Below are positions 1 through 12,468 of a stretch of 64,000 nt of DNA, piece after piece. Positions within the stretch are counted from its first letter, which is position 1; every line of letters starts with the position of its first letter. The stretch is from Scolanthus callimorphus (lineage: Eukaryota > Cnidaria > Anthozoa > Actiniaria > Edwardsiidae). A program made the position numbers and the translations under genes. The notes below the pieces were generated by a model, which saw only the letters and a list, made by a program, of their open reading frames with translations, was not told the origin of the DNA and searched no databases. The stretch is taken from assembly GCA_033964015.1 (NCBI GenBank), contig CM066913.1, forward strand, positions 35,353,577 through 35,417,576, read 5' to 3'.

Positions 1-1050
1 CAACACAGGTAACCCATCTTATAATAGACAAAACCATGCCTGCGTCCAACACAGGTAACCCATCTTATAATAGACAAAACCATGCCTGCGTCCAACACAG
101 GTAACCCATCTTATAATAGACAAAACCATGCCTGCGTCCAACACAGGTAACCCATCTTATAATAGACACAACCATGCCTGCGTCCAACACAGGTAACCCA
201 TCTCATAATAGACACAACCATGCCTGCGTCCAACACAGGTAACCCATCTTATAATAGTCAAAACCATGCCTGCGTCCAACACAGGTAACCCATCTCATAA
301 TAGACAAAAACCATGCCTGCGTCCAATACAGGTAACCCATCTTATAATAGACACAACCATGCCTGCGTCCAACACAGGTAACCCATCTTATAATAGACAC
401 AACCATGCCTGCGTCCAACACAGGTAACCCATCTCATAATAGACACAACCATGCCTGCGTCCAACACAGGTAACCCATCTTATAATAGTCAAAACCATGC
501 CTGCGTCCAACACAGGTAACCCATCTCATAATAGACAAAACCATGCCTGCGTCCAACACAGGTAACCCATCTTATAATAGACACAACCATGCCTGCGTCC
601 AACACAGGTAACCCATCTTATAATAGACACAACCATGCCTGCGTCCAACACAGGTAACCCATCTCATAATAGACACAACCATGCCTGCGTCCAACACAGG
701 TAACCCATCTTATAATAGTCAAACCATGCCTGCGTCCAACACAGGTAACCCATCTCATAATAGACAAAACCATGCCTGCGTCCAACACAGGTAACCCATC
801 TTATAATAGACAAAACCATGCCTGCGTCCAACACAGGTAACCCATCTTATAATAGACAAAACCATGCCTGCGTCCAACACAGGTAACCCATCTTATAATA
901 GACACAACCATGCCTGCGTCCAACACAGGTAACCCATCTTATAATAGACAAAACCATGCCTGCGTCCAACACAGGTAACCCATCTTATAATAGACAAAAC
1001 CATGCCTGCGTCCAACACAGGTAACCCATCTTATAATAGACACAAAAGAC
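1..1050. repeat. 46-bp minisatellite with higher-order repeat
   Basis: About 23 head-to-tail copies of a 46-bp unit beginning CAACACAGGTAACCCATC; the array runs off the left edge. Units differ at two places: CTTATA versus CTCATA, and GACAAAA, GACACAA or GTCAAAA. From the fifth unit the variants follow a five-unit order (C-caca, T-tcaa, C-caaa, T-caca, T-caca) that repeats at least twice, giving a 230-bp higher-order period. 46 is not a multiple of three and no function is visible; the short minus-strand reading frame across it is only a product of the repeat. Confidence 0.95.
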
Positions 1051-2417
1051 TCCATATCGATGGTGGACATTTGTGTGTAAAACAACTCCTTGAAAACTAG
1101 ACCAAGCTACGGAACAAGTTATTAAATCCCAGTAAGGAAAGAGAAACGAGAAACCTCACAACATTTTGTTTCTACGGGAAATCGATTAAAGGACGAAAAA
1201 CAAATGACTATCTTAGAGTAGGAACTCTTATATTAATTCTTATCGTGTCAAGTCGTAGTCTCATTTGTCCCCATAAGTCATTGATGGCAGGGCATTTATT
1301 AACTTGAAATTCCAGGTTTCTCGATAGGGGGTAACGGATATAACATGGAACAGCCCAATGACGTTAACGTAGCATTGAGGAAATGCACACATTCCGATAA
1401 GATGATCTAGAACCAGGTACAAGACCTGGCTCTTACACAAAGTTCATTAAATTAAGTTTTTACGATATCTACTAAACAATTATATATTGTTTATTCCTTG
1501 TAGCACGTGCCAACGGCGAGTTACTGGAGTTGTCAAGTAGTCTAAGCTCTCTTGACTCGGACGATCTACTAGATGTGGATCTACTATCGCATTGACAGCC
1601 AATCAGCATATTGACATGTTCTGACTGCATGCGCGTTAGTTGAACTTTGGAAAGGGATTATTTAGCACGTCAACATAACATTCGGCGTCTCATGCTGTAC
1701 TCTCTCGTTCCTTTTAATTTATCATAACTTTGTTTCACAAGGTAGTGAAAACCATTTTACAATGGACGATTCCAGCTATAAACGCGCGCGTTCTTCCTTA
1801 TTCAGAAATGCCCAAGCCGTGTCCCAGATCTACCGACAAGCAGCGCACGCGTGCGTGTGTGCGTTATAGCTGGAATTGTCCATTGGTTGATTCCAATTTT
1901 AAACCGCACTGGGGCTCGGGACCTCGTCTTAAAAAGACCCCTCCCCTGGAATTTTCGATCGTGAATCAGAAACCCCGTCTTCTCTGCTCTCTCTCCCTTC
2001 CCTAGCAACTTCTTTTTTTCTGGCAAAATTCCCCTGGAAAATCTTTCTTGGGATAAATGTTCCTGAAAAGTCAACTTTTTTACCTTCTCAACCTCCACAC
2101 CTGGTGCTTTTTAAAAATGCAATCGGCCATTATGGGTTAAGGGGGGTCAGTATCGAGGGCACACGTTCGACCAGGAGTCCAAGTTTTTGATCATCCAGTG
2201 GAATATGATCCACCATCCCGCGTGTCATTTCTCTTGTGTGAATAAAAATTGGGCTTTTATCTTTCTTAATTTCTGTAAAAATCAATAACAGTAACTTGTG
2301 AAAGACCGATTTTCAGTAATTGAATTCGAAATTGTTTGTATATCTCACATAGTATTTTAGTCCTATTTGTAATGGACTTGTATTTTACACATATATCTAC
2401 GTAAGGTCAAGGTCTCT
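1051..2417. other. intergenic, no gene recognised
   Basis: AT-rich unique-looking DNA up to about 1890, followed by a dispersed repeat (listed separately). No splice-bounded coding segment was found on either strand. Confidence 0.5.
1893..2135. repeat. dispersed repeat, copy also at 20397-20630
   Basis: Contains clustered CCCCTGGAA and TTTCTGGCAAAATTCCCC-like words and ends in TTTAAAAATGCAATCGGCC. The same words in the same order occur at 20397-20630 inside a kinesin intron (ending TTTAAAAATGCAATCAGCC). The ends carry short inverted GC-rich segments (GCACTGGGGC against CACCTGGTGC), so it is probably a non-autonomous element. Family unknown. Confidence 0.6.
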
Positions 2418-2563
2418 AAGGCCTAGGGCATACGTCGGATTAAGGTCAAACCGATTACATTTTTTTCAAAAGATACCGACTCATTATAATTTCAAATAAC
2501 AAATTATCTATTGTTTTAAATGTATTCGACGCGACTCAAGTTCGACGTATGCCCTAGGCCTTA
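2418..2563. repeat. foldback element (MITE-like)
   Basis: Terminal inverted repeats AAGGCCTAGGGCATACGTCG and CGACGTATGCCCTAGGCCTT enclose an AT-rich core. One end of the same element, including the core-proximal word CGACGCGAC, recurs alone at about 51917-51966, so this is a dispersed family rather than a single palindrome. Confidence 0.75.
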
Positions 2564-3800
2564 CAGTGCTGGCTAGATTGTATTGTAATTGTTGATAAAT
2601 ATGTAAAGCAAAAGCATTATTCAATTTTAGTTCTTGTCCGTAAAACAGCACTGTAACTACGTTTTGACTATCACCACTCGTTTCTAATAAACATCATGAT
2701 AAGAGAGCCATTGTTTACACAAATGTTTTGACAAAATTTTGCCTGTCCCTTATAAGCATTTGGTGATTTGAGTCTATGTCCGGTTGGTGACTCTTACAGT
2801 CGAACAACGGATGCTTTCCGGACAGCTTGCGGTAAACTGTTGTTTCATTTGTCACTGTCTAGGTCCGTAGTACACTGAAAAAAGTTTGTTCGTCCTTAAC
2901 TAATGTCCACTATGATGGTCCAGTGTTATAATAGCAAAATCAAGCACAATATTGAAAATCAGCTGTTCGAGTTCTAGCAGCGCGGGACGCTCCATGTTCA
3001 CATGCTGATGTGGCTGAAGGCGCTTTTATTTGGGAAAACACCTCGAGCCGCCACTTCAGAGCATCTTGATGACGACGATAATTAGTCTCCTAACAAACTA
3101 CTACTGCCCATGTGCACGCTATGGTACGCGTAACAAATGTTTGTCCGTGGGATACAACAACAAAAACATGACCCTAGAGCAAATACCCACATGAATTCTA
3201 AACGCCTATATGATAGGGTGTTAAGAAGTAGGGCTCTTAAAAAATAGAAATACAAGAGATGGCTTGATAATGGCGTAATGGCTACAAGAGATGAAGCCTG
3301 TAAAACCCACACTTATTGTCATAAGAACAGTGTAAAGCCCTTTAGCCGATCTTGAGTCAGTCGTTCCGGTTTGCTGCAGCAGAACGTCAGCTGTTGTCGT
3401 TCCCGTTGGCATAACATGAAGGAGGCCTTGATTTGGTAAACCTTTCTGAGTTCATTTTCTTCCGCTGTCAAGTGTCGTATTAAGTGTCGTATAGCCTTTG
3501 GGTTATATCGGCCAATTGTTGTTGTTGACATGCATAGGAATCGGTTTGCGTCTCCGCCAGAAAACAGCGAGACCTGGATCCGAGTAACCATTTTCTTGTT
3601 CCAAGCTGGTTAATTGTCCGAGTGCCTAGGATAAAGAACAGCTCTATACGCTATACTATACGCTACCATGGGTTCATGCTCCTGAACAGGATTCTTTTTG
3701 TTCTACTGAAAAAGCTCTAAAACAGAACAACATGGTCACTAAAACGAATTGATGATTATCATCAAATCTTAATTGCCTTCGAATTGACGATTATCATCAA
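2564..3800. other. intergenic; holds a duplicated segment 2966-3180
   Basis: No gene recognised. The stretch 2966-3180 (GTTCGAGTTCTAGCAGCGCG onward, and TTTGTCCGTGGGATA later) is a diverged copy of 12243-12560. The second copy carries a foldback element at 12321-12468 that is absent here, so this copy approximates the empty site. Confidence 0.55.
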
Positions 3801-3807
3801 TCTTCTG

Positions 3808-3897
3808 ACATTAGGTTTTGGGTTAGGTTTTGGGTTAGGTTTTGGGTTAGGTTTTGGGTTAGGTCTTGGATTAGGTCTTGGGTTAGGTCTTGGGTCA
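3808..3897. repeat. 12-bp telomere-like tract (TTAGGTTTTGGG)n
   Basis: About seven to eight copies of a 12-mer TTAGGTTTTGGG with late variants TTAGGTCTTGGG/A. It resembles a stretched TTAGGG telomere repeat and is G-rich on the plus strand. 12 is a multiple of three, so both strands stay open through it; the resulting reading frames are not genes. Confidence 0.9.
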
Positions 3898-4121
3898 ATT
3901 CGTTTTGGAGACCATGCTGAACAGAAAACCCTTTCAAATCGCGCGAGACTGGAACTAATAGCGCGAAATATAAAATGCAAATTATTTGCTTGGTCCCGAG
4001 ATAGAAATGGCGGCCACGTGCTCGATTCTTTGAGCCAAGAAACACGACAAACGCACCAGCTTGGCACAGGTCGAAACGCTGTTAGCTCCCTAAAAAGTTT
4101 AGGCGGTGATTGTTCAGGTAA
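3898..4121 (+). promoter_or_regulatory. candidate promoter and non-coding first exon
   Basis: An AAATGGCGGCCACGTG motif near 4006 joins a YY1-type ATGGCGG site to a CACGTG E-box. It lies about 110 bases before a perfect splice donor TTCAG|GTAAGT at 4121/4122. The ATG in the motif meets a stop after a few codons, so if this is a first exon it is 5' untranslated or belongs to a long non-coding RNA. No downstream exon was identified in the window. Confidence 0.3.
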
Positions 4122-6327
4122 GTAATGCGTCCTCTTTTTATTGACGACAACAAGGTTTATGTAATTTACGGTACTTTTATTTATGCTTTCTTGCTGTTAG
4201 TTGATATTGTCCTTGTTGCATACACGGAGTTTCAAGAACTTAGCTCAACTTCAGGCCCTTACATACTACAGAGGGAGACAAGAAAGAACTAGTAACTTGT
4301 ACTGCGTTCACACTTGTCAAATAAAACATTTCGTTCAAGTATTCAGAACTCAATAACTTTCAAATAAGGCGCTGTCTCTCTTTGCATTTGCATCAGCCCT
4401 AGTTTGCACGCACTAATGGGCATCCCTAGTTTCAGTTTTAGCTTGCAGAATGGCTGTTACAAGTTTCCAGACCGAAATATCATCACCCCATACATTCTCT
4501 TCCCTATACACTGAATTTCGCATGTAGTGTTGTGAGACAAAATACCGAGCTTCGGATCACCAAAGGTTATAGAGGTTTGGGATAGCCCAAATTATTTTTG
4601 AAAATGTTGAGCATAATTTTATTATCCAAAATCCCTAACATAGGAATGGGTCTTTTGATTTTTTTTGTTTTTTTTTTATAGCCATACCACAGTGAGCCCT
4701 CCAGTCCATCTAAACAGACCATAGTGAGCCCTTCTTAACATCTGCCAGAACACAGCAAGCCCACCTCCAATCCATCTGCCATACCATAGTGAGCCCTTTT
4801 TGCCATCTACCAGACCATCAGCCAGATCACAGTGAGCCCTTCAAACCATCAACCAGTCAATAGTGCAAGGACAGGAACGCCTACTGCAGATATTCTAAAC
4901 TACAACCAGCTGTTCACATCATCACCTACATGATCAGTGAGCCCTTTGTGACCTTTGGAAAGATCTGTGACTAACCTGATAAAACCTTCCCTATCATACA
5001 GCAACTGCACAAATGATTCACACCCCCTGACAAGGATCTCTAGATTTCCAGGGTGGGCAGTCCTAGGCACCCTGTAATTCTGGGGTGGGACCCTAATAGC
5101 AGAAATTGGTAGAAATTGTTAAAAATTTGGAAATCCAAGAAGGTCATGAAGAAAACCCAGGGAGTTCTGAAGTGCCAGGGTGGGGAATTATATTCGGGAT
5201 GGGGTACCCTTTGTTAACAGTAACATTCCAGGAAGGAGATGTTCACAAAATATGGAATTCAAGAGTGGGAGAAAATAATTTCCAGGGGGTCATGAATATA
5301 TAAATAACAATTCCAGGGTGGTTTAAGGTGAAAAGGGGTTCTCAACAGAGGTGTGTGGATTTTTTGTGACCGATTTTGCATCCATTCATGAACTGTTTTT
5401 CACAAAGGTATGAATTTATGTTTGTAACACTTCTGGGATTTCCCTTCAATTGCTCTGACATGTGCTTTTTCCATGAATGGGTTGATAAAGAAATTTCCTA
5501 TCAAGGATAACTCCAAAATGCTAAAGTATGTTGAGTGAAAAAACATGGTCCATATCATTCTAAAGAACGATTGAATCTGAAATCTGATAAGAGTCACACT
5601 TCATGGATAGGTGAAAAATACAGCATGGTTGTAAAAACTCAAGGAATGATCCATATCCATACCACAGAGTGAATTTACCTACTTTAAGCACCCACCTACA
5701 GTGGTTCTTCCAGTGAAAAATACTAATTCAATGGGAAATTGGACCTCAAACTCCCTGGAAATTCCCATATTTTCCTCTGTGATAGGGGTATGTATCTTTT
5801 CTGGAATTACACTTTTGAAAAGGTTCTAATGTGCTAAATATAGGCTTTGCTGTTTACTGTGTCATTCAGCATCTTCAGTTCGTCCAGTGAATTTGACCAG
5901 ATTTTTTCAATTTCCAAAATATAAGCTATAAGGCAAATTAAGCTGCCTTACACTTGCAGAAGTTTAATACCATTTTTACTTCAAATGTTAGAGCCTTTTC
6001 ATTTTTTCACCCTTTTGTTATTTTGTGCCTCAGTGTAGTTGAGCCAGACATTTTATACTTGAGAAACATGTAGGGAGCTGAGAACTCATATAACAAGGCA
6101 TCATATTTTATGCAAGTGAGTGTGAAATTGACAACTTTTAAAAGTAGTTTTGCTCACACACTGGTCCAAGGATGGAGTTGTGAAGGCAATGATTTTATTT
6201 GGTGATTTACATTCAGAAATTATGATAGGCAAAACGAATCACCAAAAAGGCACAAAGTACATACAAATCAGGACTTTGTTAGAAGGATGCTGGCTCAACT
6301 ATGTACTGTTGCACAGACTTTTTGTAA
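4122..6327. other. intergenic, low-grade internal repetition only
   Basis: Imperfect reiterations of CATAGTGAGCCCTT (about 4690-4850) and of TTCCAGGGTGG-like words (about 5040-5330). No convincing coding exon or RNA gene was seen. Confidence 0.45.
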
Positions 6328-6506
6328 TGTGTGATTACAGAAAATATCCATAGTCCTCCCGGGCAGGGTAAAGGGGTTGAAATGACCCCCTACCCCTGCT
6401 ACTCTTGAATTTCGAGTAAATTATACAGGTGGTTAGATGGGAAAAACAGACCATTTCCAATCCCTTCGCATGCGGAGGGCAAGGATTTTTTTTCTGGAAT
6501 CACACA
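6328..6506. repeat. MITE with TGTGTG-ATTACAG/CTGGAATCACACA ends
   Basis: Terminal inverted repeats of the form TGTGTGATTACAGAAAATAT and ATTTTTTTTCTGGAATCACA. A related element lies at 51023-51173 with ends GTGTGGTTCCAGAAATTATC and TATTTTCTGGAACCACACA. Interiors are G- or C-rich and differ. Confidence 0.55.
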
Positions 6507-6559
6507 ATACACAATATTTTGTTCAAGTTGATGTTGTAGGGAACAGGAATGTATACATT

Positions 6560-8330
6560 GTAAAGAAAACAAAGTCCCACAAGGCCTGAAGACTCCAGCT
6601 GAAAATATGCTCCAGATGTCAAAAGCGGTAGGTGTGTCAACTTGCTACACTAAAGTACTGAGACTTCCAGCTCCTAACCTGCTCACAAGGCAGTATCTCC
6701 TCAGCTCCCAAGGCCACAGCTCTAGTGCAACAGGGTGATGCTGTTCACATCTACTAGGTGTCTTGTATGGTTGATGTTGTCATGATGGTAGGTACAAATG
6801 TATGCAGTACATGACTGATCACATTCAGATTAAGGTAGCATGCCAGAGCAAATCAAACATATTTAGCGTCGGTGGGTTATTATTCAAAATACTTTTGAAA
6901 CGTGTAAGGCATCCTAATATGATCCAAGTCCTTGGCGGGCTCGGATGAGAAGCTCTGCTACGAAAATGAGTAAATAACGGAAGGTTTGCACACTTTTAGG
7001 TGATAAAATAACTACAAGTTGTAAGATTAAGTTTTGGGGATTCCAGAGTTAGATGCTGCATTTCAAAAGAAAAGCACATAATTGCCGAAAGATATAGTAA
7101 AAATATGATATAAAATGATACTAATCATCACCATTAATTATCTATAAAAAGAATGTAATATAAAATTCATCTCTGACCTACAAGGTCACGGTATAAACCG
7201 TTTGTGCGTGCATTTTCATAAAAAAAATATATTACTGTATATTTCAAAGCCTGACTGGCCTGGCCAAATGTTGTGAATCAGATTTGTTTGTTATGATTGT
7301 CAAAACTGCTAGAACTAAAAAAATATAACCACTAGTTTCTCATAACAATGCTTTATCAAATGCATGTAGTATAAATAGCAAATAAATATATTAAATAAAT
7401 AACAAATTGTATAATAAACGTTAGTAAAGGGTGTACAATTAGAGAATTTGTGTGTCCGGAATTTGGATGATGTTTTTACTATGGATCTCTGCAAGAATTG
7501 TTTTTCGGAAGGACTCTCCCAAATTGGCTTGTTACATGGTGAAGAGTTTGCAAAACCCCTTCTGTCAGGGTGGTATTATTTCTAAATAATATAAATTATT
7601 TTCTGGAATCATATATTTTGTCATAAATTTTGGATTTGCTTGACTTCACTTTGCTTGACTTCACTTTGCTTGACTTCACTTTGCTTGAGTGATGCAGCTC
7701 TGTTTTATGTTAGTTCAAAACTGGAGATGAGATCATAGTTTGCTATAAATACATAACCTTTAAAAATTTAATTTCAACCATAATTTTTCTACATTGTAGT
7801 TTTGGAGATATTTTTCTTCTAAATTATTTTTCTTCTAAATTGTGCAAATAAACTTCTCTTGTTAACAATTAATCTGTAGTGTTTTAAACATAATACAAAA
7901 AAATGTTTGCAGTGTGTAGATTGGCTTTCACGAAAGCAGAGTCATAGACATTCCAGCCCTAATTGTGGGGGAAGTTAGGATGTCTGTTTCAAAAGTTGGA
8001 TAATCCCACAGGGGGAGAGATATATATGGATTGATTTGATCTCTGGCATGCTCCCTTAATAACAGAATGTTATCAGACGGTCTAATTAACACGTACTGCA
8101 TGTATTTGTATCTATCACTATGACAACATCAATCATGCAAGAGACCTGGTGTATGTGTGAACGTAATACCCTGTAGCTCTAGAGTTGTAGCCTTAAGAGC
8201 TGAGGAGGTACTGTCTGGTGAGTGGTTTGGAGCTTGGAGTCTCAGTACTGAGTGTAGTGAGCTGACACACCACTGGTACTGACAGGAGTATCACAAGCTG
8301 GGGTCTGAGGGGCCTTGTGGGACTTTTTTT
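6560..8330. repeat. diverged large inverted repeat pair
   Basis: The segment at about 6570-6760 (GTCCCACAAGGCC, ACTGAGACTTCCAGCTCC, CCTCAGCTC) reappears inverted at about 8150-8325, with the words in matching order and moderate divergence. The roughly 1.4 kb between them is AT-rich and contains three tandem copies of a CTTTGCTTGACTTCA word near 7640-7685. It may be the two ends of an old element or an inverted duplication. No coding capacity is visible between the arms. Confidence 0.5.
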
Positions 8331-8528
8331 ATATTCAGAAAAAGGTACTTACATACCATGTAAAGTTGGAATAAATATGAATCACACTCTCACATCATTG
8401 CTTTATTTGCAAAGTATCTACACCTCCATAAACCAAGTCAATGCAATATCAAGGAGATAAGAACCGCCCTTGGTTAATGAGAACCTTCGTGGCATGTCCT
8501 CAGAAAAGCAATCATACACATCAATAGT

Positions 8529-9072
8529 TTAACCAAAACATGTCAACCTATATCTCAATGGAAAGCTTATACAGTGGACTAGCTTGCTGTGGCAAAATGA
8601 AATACCTAATTGATAAATATCATTTTTTTCAAAGGATTGATAAAATATTTTGGTATGCCATTCTAATGAGGTAATGCCATCAAACTGCTGGACCTTGATT
8701 CCCGCGTCACACATTGTTTTAATCCATAAAAAGGTGCTCCTCAAAAACCTTGTTGTGTGTGTTTTTTAAATTTTCTCTAGTTCAAAAGTCGAATTTTATA
8801 GTATTTTCACACACTCTAAAATGTAAAAGTAAACAAAATTTAAAAAACGTAGACATGGGTTTTGAGAAACACCTTTAAGGATTACAACAATGTGTCACTT
8901 AGGAGTCAAGGTCCAGCAGTTCAACGGTGTTAGCTAGTCAAAATGGCACACCAAAATATTTAATTAATCCTTTAAAAAAATTATATTTATTAATAAGTTA
9001 TTTCTTTTTGCCATAACCCGCTAGTCCATTTTGAGCTTTCCAAGGATATCTAGGCTGACATGTTTTGGTTAT
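8529..9072. repeat. long foldback element
   Basis: Left arm about 8525-8745 and right arm about 8868-9075 are inverted copies at roughly three-quarters identity by eye (shared words AACCAAAACATGTCA, AATATTTTGGT, CTGCTGGACCTTGA). The loop itself contains further inverted words (TTTTTTAAATTTT). The minus-strand open frame inside the left arm has no recognisable product. Confidence 0.65.
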
Positions 9073-9107
9073 AAAGAACATTGTTTTTCCGAGGACGTGC
9101 CGCAAAA

Positions 9108-9281
9108 CAGGGCCCAACATTAACTTTTTTCGCTAGGTGCCATTGGCGACCAATTCAAAAATTTAGTCACCAAAATGCAATATTTAGTCGCCACATAAAT
9201 GTGAATCTCAGGTGAACTTAGATAGATGGGGTGCCATGGGGTGTCTCCATTGGCAACCATATGGTCACAATGTCGAGCCCT
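9108..9281 (+). repeat. TAGTCGCC-family dispersed element
   Basis: Begins near GGGCCCAACATTAACTTTTT and ends at AATGTCGAGCCCTCC, with internal ATTGGCGACC, TTTAGTCGCC and ATGGTCACAATG. Fuller copies occur at 30788-30996 and inverted at 62847-63061. The ends are short inverted repeats (GGGCCCRAC against GTCGRGCCC). Confidence 0.7.
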
Positions 9282-11043
9282 CCAAAGGTTCTCAGTAATC
9301 TTAAAGGATCCGTATCACCCTGTCCATAATGCTTTGCTTTGTTTTTGTTCACATGAATCATTACCATCAGAAACTGTGACTTAATGCAAAGGAATTCTAC
9401 TATTCCGTGCAGTAAAATGCTTTAACCTGAAAACTGTTTGTTGAGCTGAGATGGTGGCAAAGCAGTGCACTACGGGCAGATTGAGATGGATCCTTTAACA
9501 AAATTAGCAATATTACTTCATCTCCCACCTTGGCTGGTTAACCCATAGGGCTTACAGGAGCACAGAGATTGTGAATAAAATGGTCTCCTTCTTGAAGGAA
9601 ATGTTCCAGCACTTCCAGAAATAAAAAAGTACTTGCTCCGTGTTTATCTGGTGATTGACTTGTCTCCTCTCCAGGGGGCTCTAGAGTACTTTTAGACCAT
9701 GAAATCTAATGACTGTAGTCCCATATCAAGATGAGTGTAGTTCTGCAAGGAGAGATGACAGCATTGTTATATAACAACAGACAAACAAGAAGCAACAGGC
9801 TCTTTGCAGCTAACAGTCATGTACTGTTATTTCACTATGAACCTACATGAAGAGGCATTTATGTAATGTAAAATCCCTAGGGTAAAATCAAAATGGAGAG
9901 CAAAAAAACGTTTTAGCTGGCAATGTTTACAAAATAACGAAAACATTTGAGCTACATATTCTAATTGATTTGACTGGCAAGTGTTTTTATCAGCAGGTAT
10001 GAAAGAATACAGATCAACTGTTTCAATTTTCACACTCCAATACAACCATGTGACAGACATAGTCTGCAAAGGGCCTATTACTTCTAAATGTGATTTTAAG
10101 TGCTGGGACATTTTCATTTATACCATGCTCCTGTGAGGCCTGTGGTTACACATAGCCAGCATAGCAAGTATTCCTTCGGAATTCTAGACCAAAGAACCCA
10201 AGAGAATGTGATTAGGGCTACAAGTAGATCATCAATAGGAATGCTTGCTATGTGCCAAGGTATTGCACAGTGGCCCAGTGACATCAACCACAGGACTTCA
10301 AAAATCTGGAGACTGCCTTAAAATGATAAAAATTCCTGAAATTCTAAAAGGAGAAATTTAATGTATGGCAGTCATATTGCTCGGTTTTATGACCAAATAA
10401 AGTAATCAATCCAAACTGAAATAGAAATTAGCAAAATTAATGGTAAACACCATTCCACTCAGGATTGTTCTGTATCAGTGGATGCACAATCAAACCAATT
10501 GGTTTTCCTTGACAGATGGTATGTACCCCAGAAATCATCTCTCTAACATTGTTCTATTACCTGGGTGGGTCACATGAAATCCTATTTGATGGCACCAAAC
10601 TTGAACTCCTGAATCCTCAAAGATCCGTTAGGTGATTCCCATAGCAGCTTGTAGGTTACTGTAGCTTTTGTTCTGCAAAATTAACAAAGAGGGTTTTCTG
10701 CAACAAAGCAAAGCAAAGTGTCTAGTTAAATCAATTTGTGATCTAGACAACCCAAAAACCAACAAGGGTGTAATCTTTTTGCATTCATTTCACCATTTCA
10801 AGGCTGCCTCCAGATTTGTGAAGTCCCTAGCAATATAGCAGGGTGTCTGCAAGGCGAGAGTCGATTGTACTTTGCATATGGCTTACTAGTCTAGTCATGT
10901 GAAATCGGCTCTAGCTGTTCATGTTTGTATGGACTGTTCACTGAGCTTTGCAGGTTAGTACAGTGACTATAGTATTAAACATGCTCAAATATGACTGTAG
11001 AGTGTGGTGAAACCAATTGCAAAGTGATTACAACAATTCTGAA
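9282..11043. other. intergenic, no gene recognised
   Basis: Unique-looking AT-rich sequence. Open frames here are short, lack splice-site support and have compositions typical of non-coding DNA. Confidence 0.4.
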
Positions 11044-11172
11044 TAGAGCGGATTTCAGATGACTGTCGTGAGTAATTTGCAACTACTTTGTAATTACTCC
11101 TATAGGTTTTATTCAGAACTGGTGTAATTACTTTGCAATCGGTTTCACTACAGTCATACGAAAACCGCTCTA
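11044..11172. repeat. MITE, TAGAGCGG-type ends
   Basis: Ends TAGAGCGGATTTCAGATGAC and inverted GTCATACGAAAACCGCTCTA. Members with the same terminal theme lie at 12321-12468 and 23336-23591. TA at both outer edges is compatible with a TA target duplication as in Tc1/mariner-like elements; the superfamily call is inference. Confidence 0.75.
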
Positions 11173-11322
11173 AAACCTATAGGAGTAATGCACCAGTCAA
11201 AGTAAACCCCGACCCCCCCCGACCCCCCCCCCCCCCCCCCCCCACCACCACCACCCCGGGATATGTGGGGGCATTAGACTGAACTTTGTACTAATACAAA
11301 CTCTTACAAAATATCAACTCAA

Positions 11323-11480
11323 TAGCCGTATTCACACTAGAGGACGGAAAACTCGTAATGACGTTTTTTGTCTGACGAGTTTTCCGTCTGATATGAATTC
11401 AGACGATTACCCATCAAAAACCCATCTCGTCCTGGTTTCACACTAAGACGAGTTTTCCGTCTCTAGTGTGAATATGGCTA
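11323..11480. repeat. foldback element (TTCACACTAGAG ends)
   Basis: Left end TAGCCGTATTCACACTAGAG and an inverted right end. The interior reiterates GACGAGTTTTCCGTC in both orientations. A longer member with an extra internal duplication lies at 17986-18187. Confidence 0.85.
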
Positions 11481-12320
11481 ATTACATGTAAGACTAGCTT
11501 AAGTTAATTACATCTTTATCTCTCGACGCTCCAATCTCCATTTAAGTTTTGAGGTATTTTCATTCTGGTGTACTTTACGTTAACAACAACAACAACAACA
11601 ACAACAATCTTTATTTGTTAAATCTGCAAACGTACATAATAAATTAAGAGAATTGTATCTTACCTGTCGAGTATTAGTCGTCCTGTGCTCTTAAATCAAC
11701 GCGTTTTCTATATGGAACGAGAAGAAAGTCGAGCGAGTGGTAGGTGAAGTGGAAAATTGAAGGCCCCATTTTGAATCTACCACAGGCTTCCCAGCATTTG
11801 GCTGTTACCGCTTGTGATTAGCTCGTGGATATGCGAATGAGTAAAAGCAGAAACATGTGAGTTGAAACGTGTAACAGCGCGACAACCTGCGAACAACTCG
11901 CGATCAATAAACACCATAGTCTATATGGAAAGCACCAGGTTAAGTTATATGTTTCTGGCAAAAGTGAATAAATAGATGGGCGCGCGGGAATATGGAATTT
12001 ATTTTGGAGTGTTTGTGAAAATGTTTTCAATTTGATGAATTAGCGATAGTGGGCATTATCGTAATTTTTCACACATGCGAATTACGATTCCGAAATCCTA
12101 ATAAAGTGTTATTTCCCAAAACCATAAACATGTTTAAAAAGAAGAAAAAAGAGAATGTAATATATGTACTTGGGACTGCAAATAAAGATGATTGTTGGTA
12201 AAGTGGTCTCACTCGTTTATCACTTCCCAACCAATGTCTACAAATTCGAGTTCTAGGAGTGCGGGAAGCCTCATGTTCACGTGCTGGTGTGGCTGCAGGC
12301 GCTTTAGGAAATTCTGCACA

Positions 12321-12468
12321 TAGAGTGGTTTTCATCCGGCTGTGAAACAAAACTAGTAGTCAGTGTTTAATAGTGTCTACTAGTCATAAAGGAGAATACA
12401 ATAAAATTGACCTTTATAGTAGTGCGTTTTGCTAGTATCTATTTCACAGCCGGATGAAAACCACTCTA
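12321..12468. repeat. MITE with near-perfect 27-bp inverted ends
   Basis: Left end TAGAGTGGTTTTCATCCGGC and its exact inverse at the right end, continuing into TGTGAAA. It is inserted in the second copy of a duplicated segment (compare 2966-3180), which supports insertion as a discrete unit. TA at both edges. Confidence 0.85.

Noticed and set aside
1..1050. CRISPR-like array
   Set aside because: Units are contiguous 46-bp repeats with no unique spacers, in a eukaryotic context.
3784..4125. 113-codon plus-strand frame and its minus-strand partners
   Set aside because: Open only because the 12-mer tract is a multiple of three; no domain and no conservation signal.
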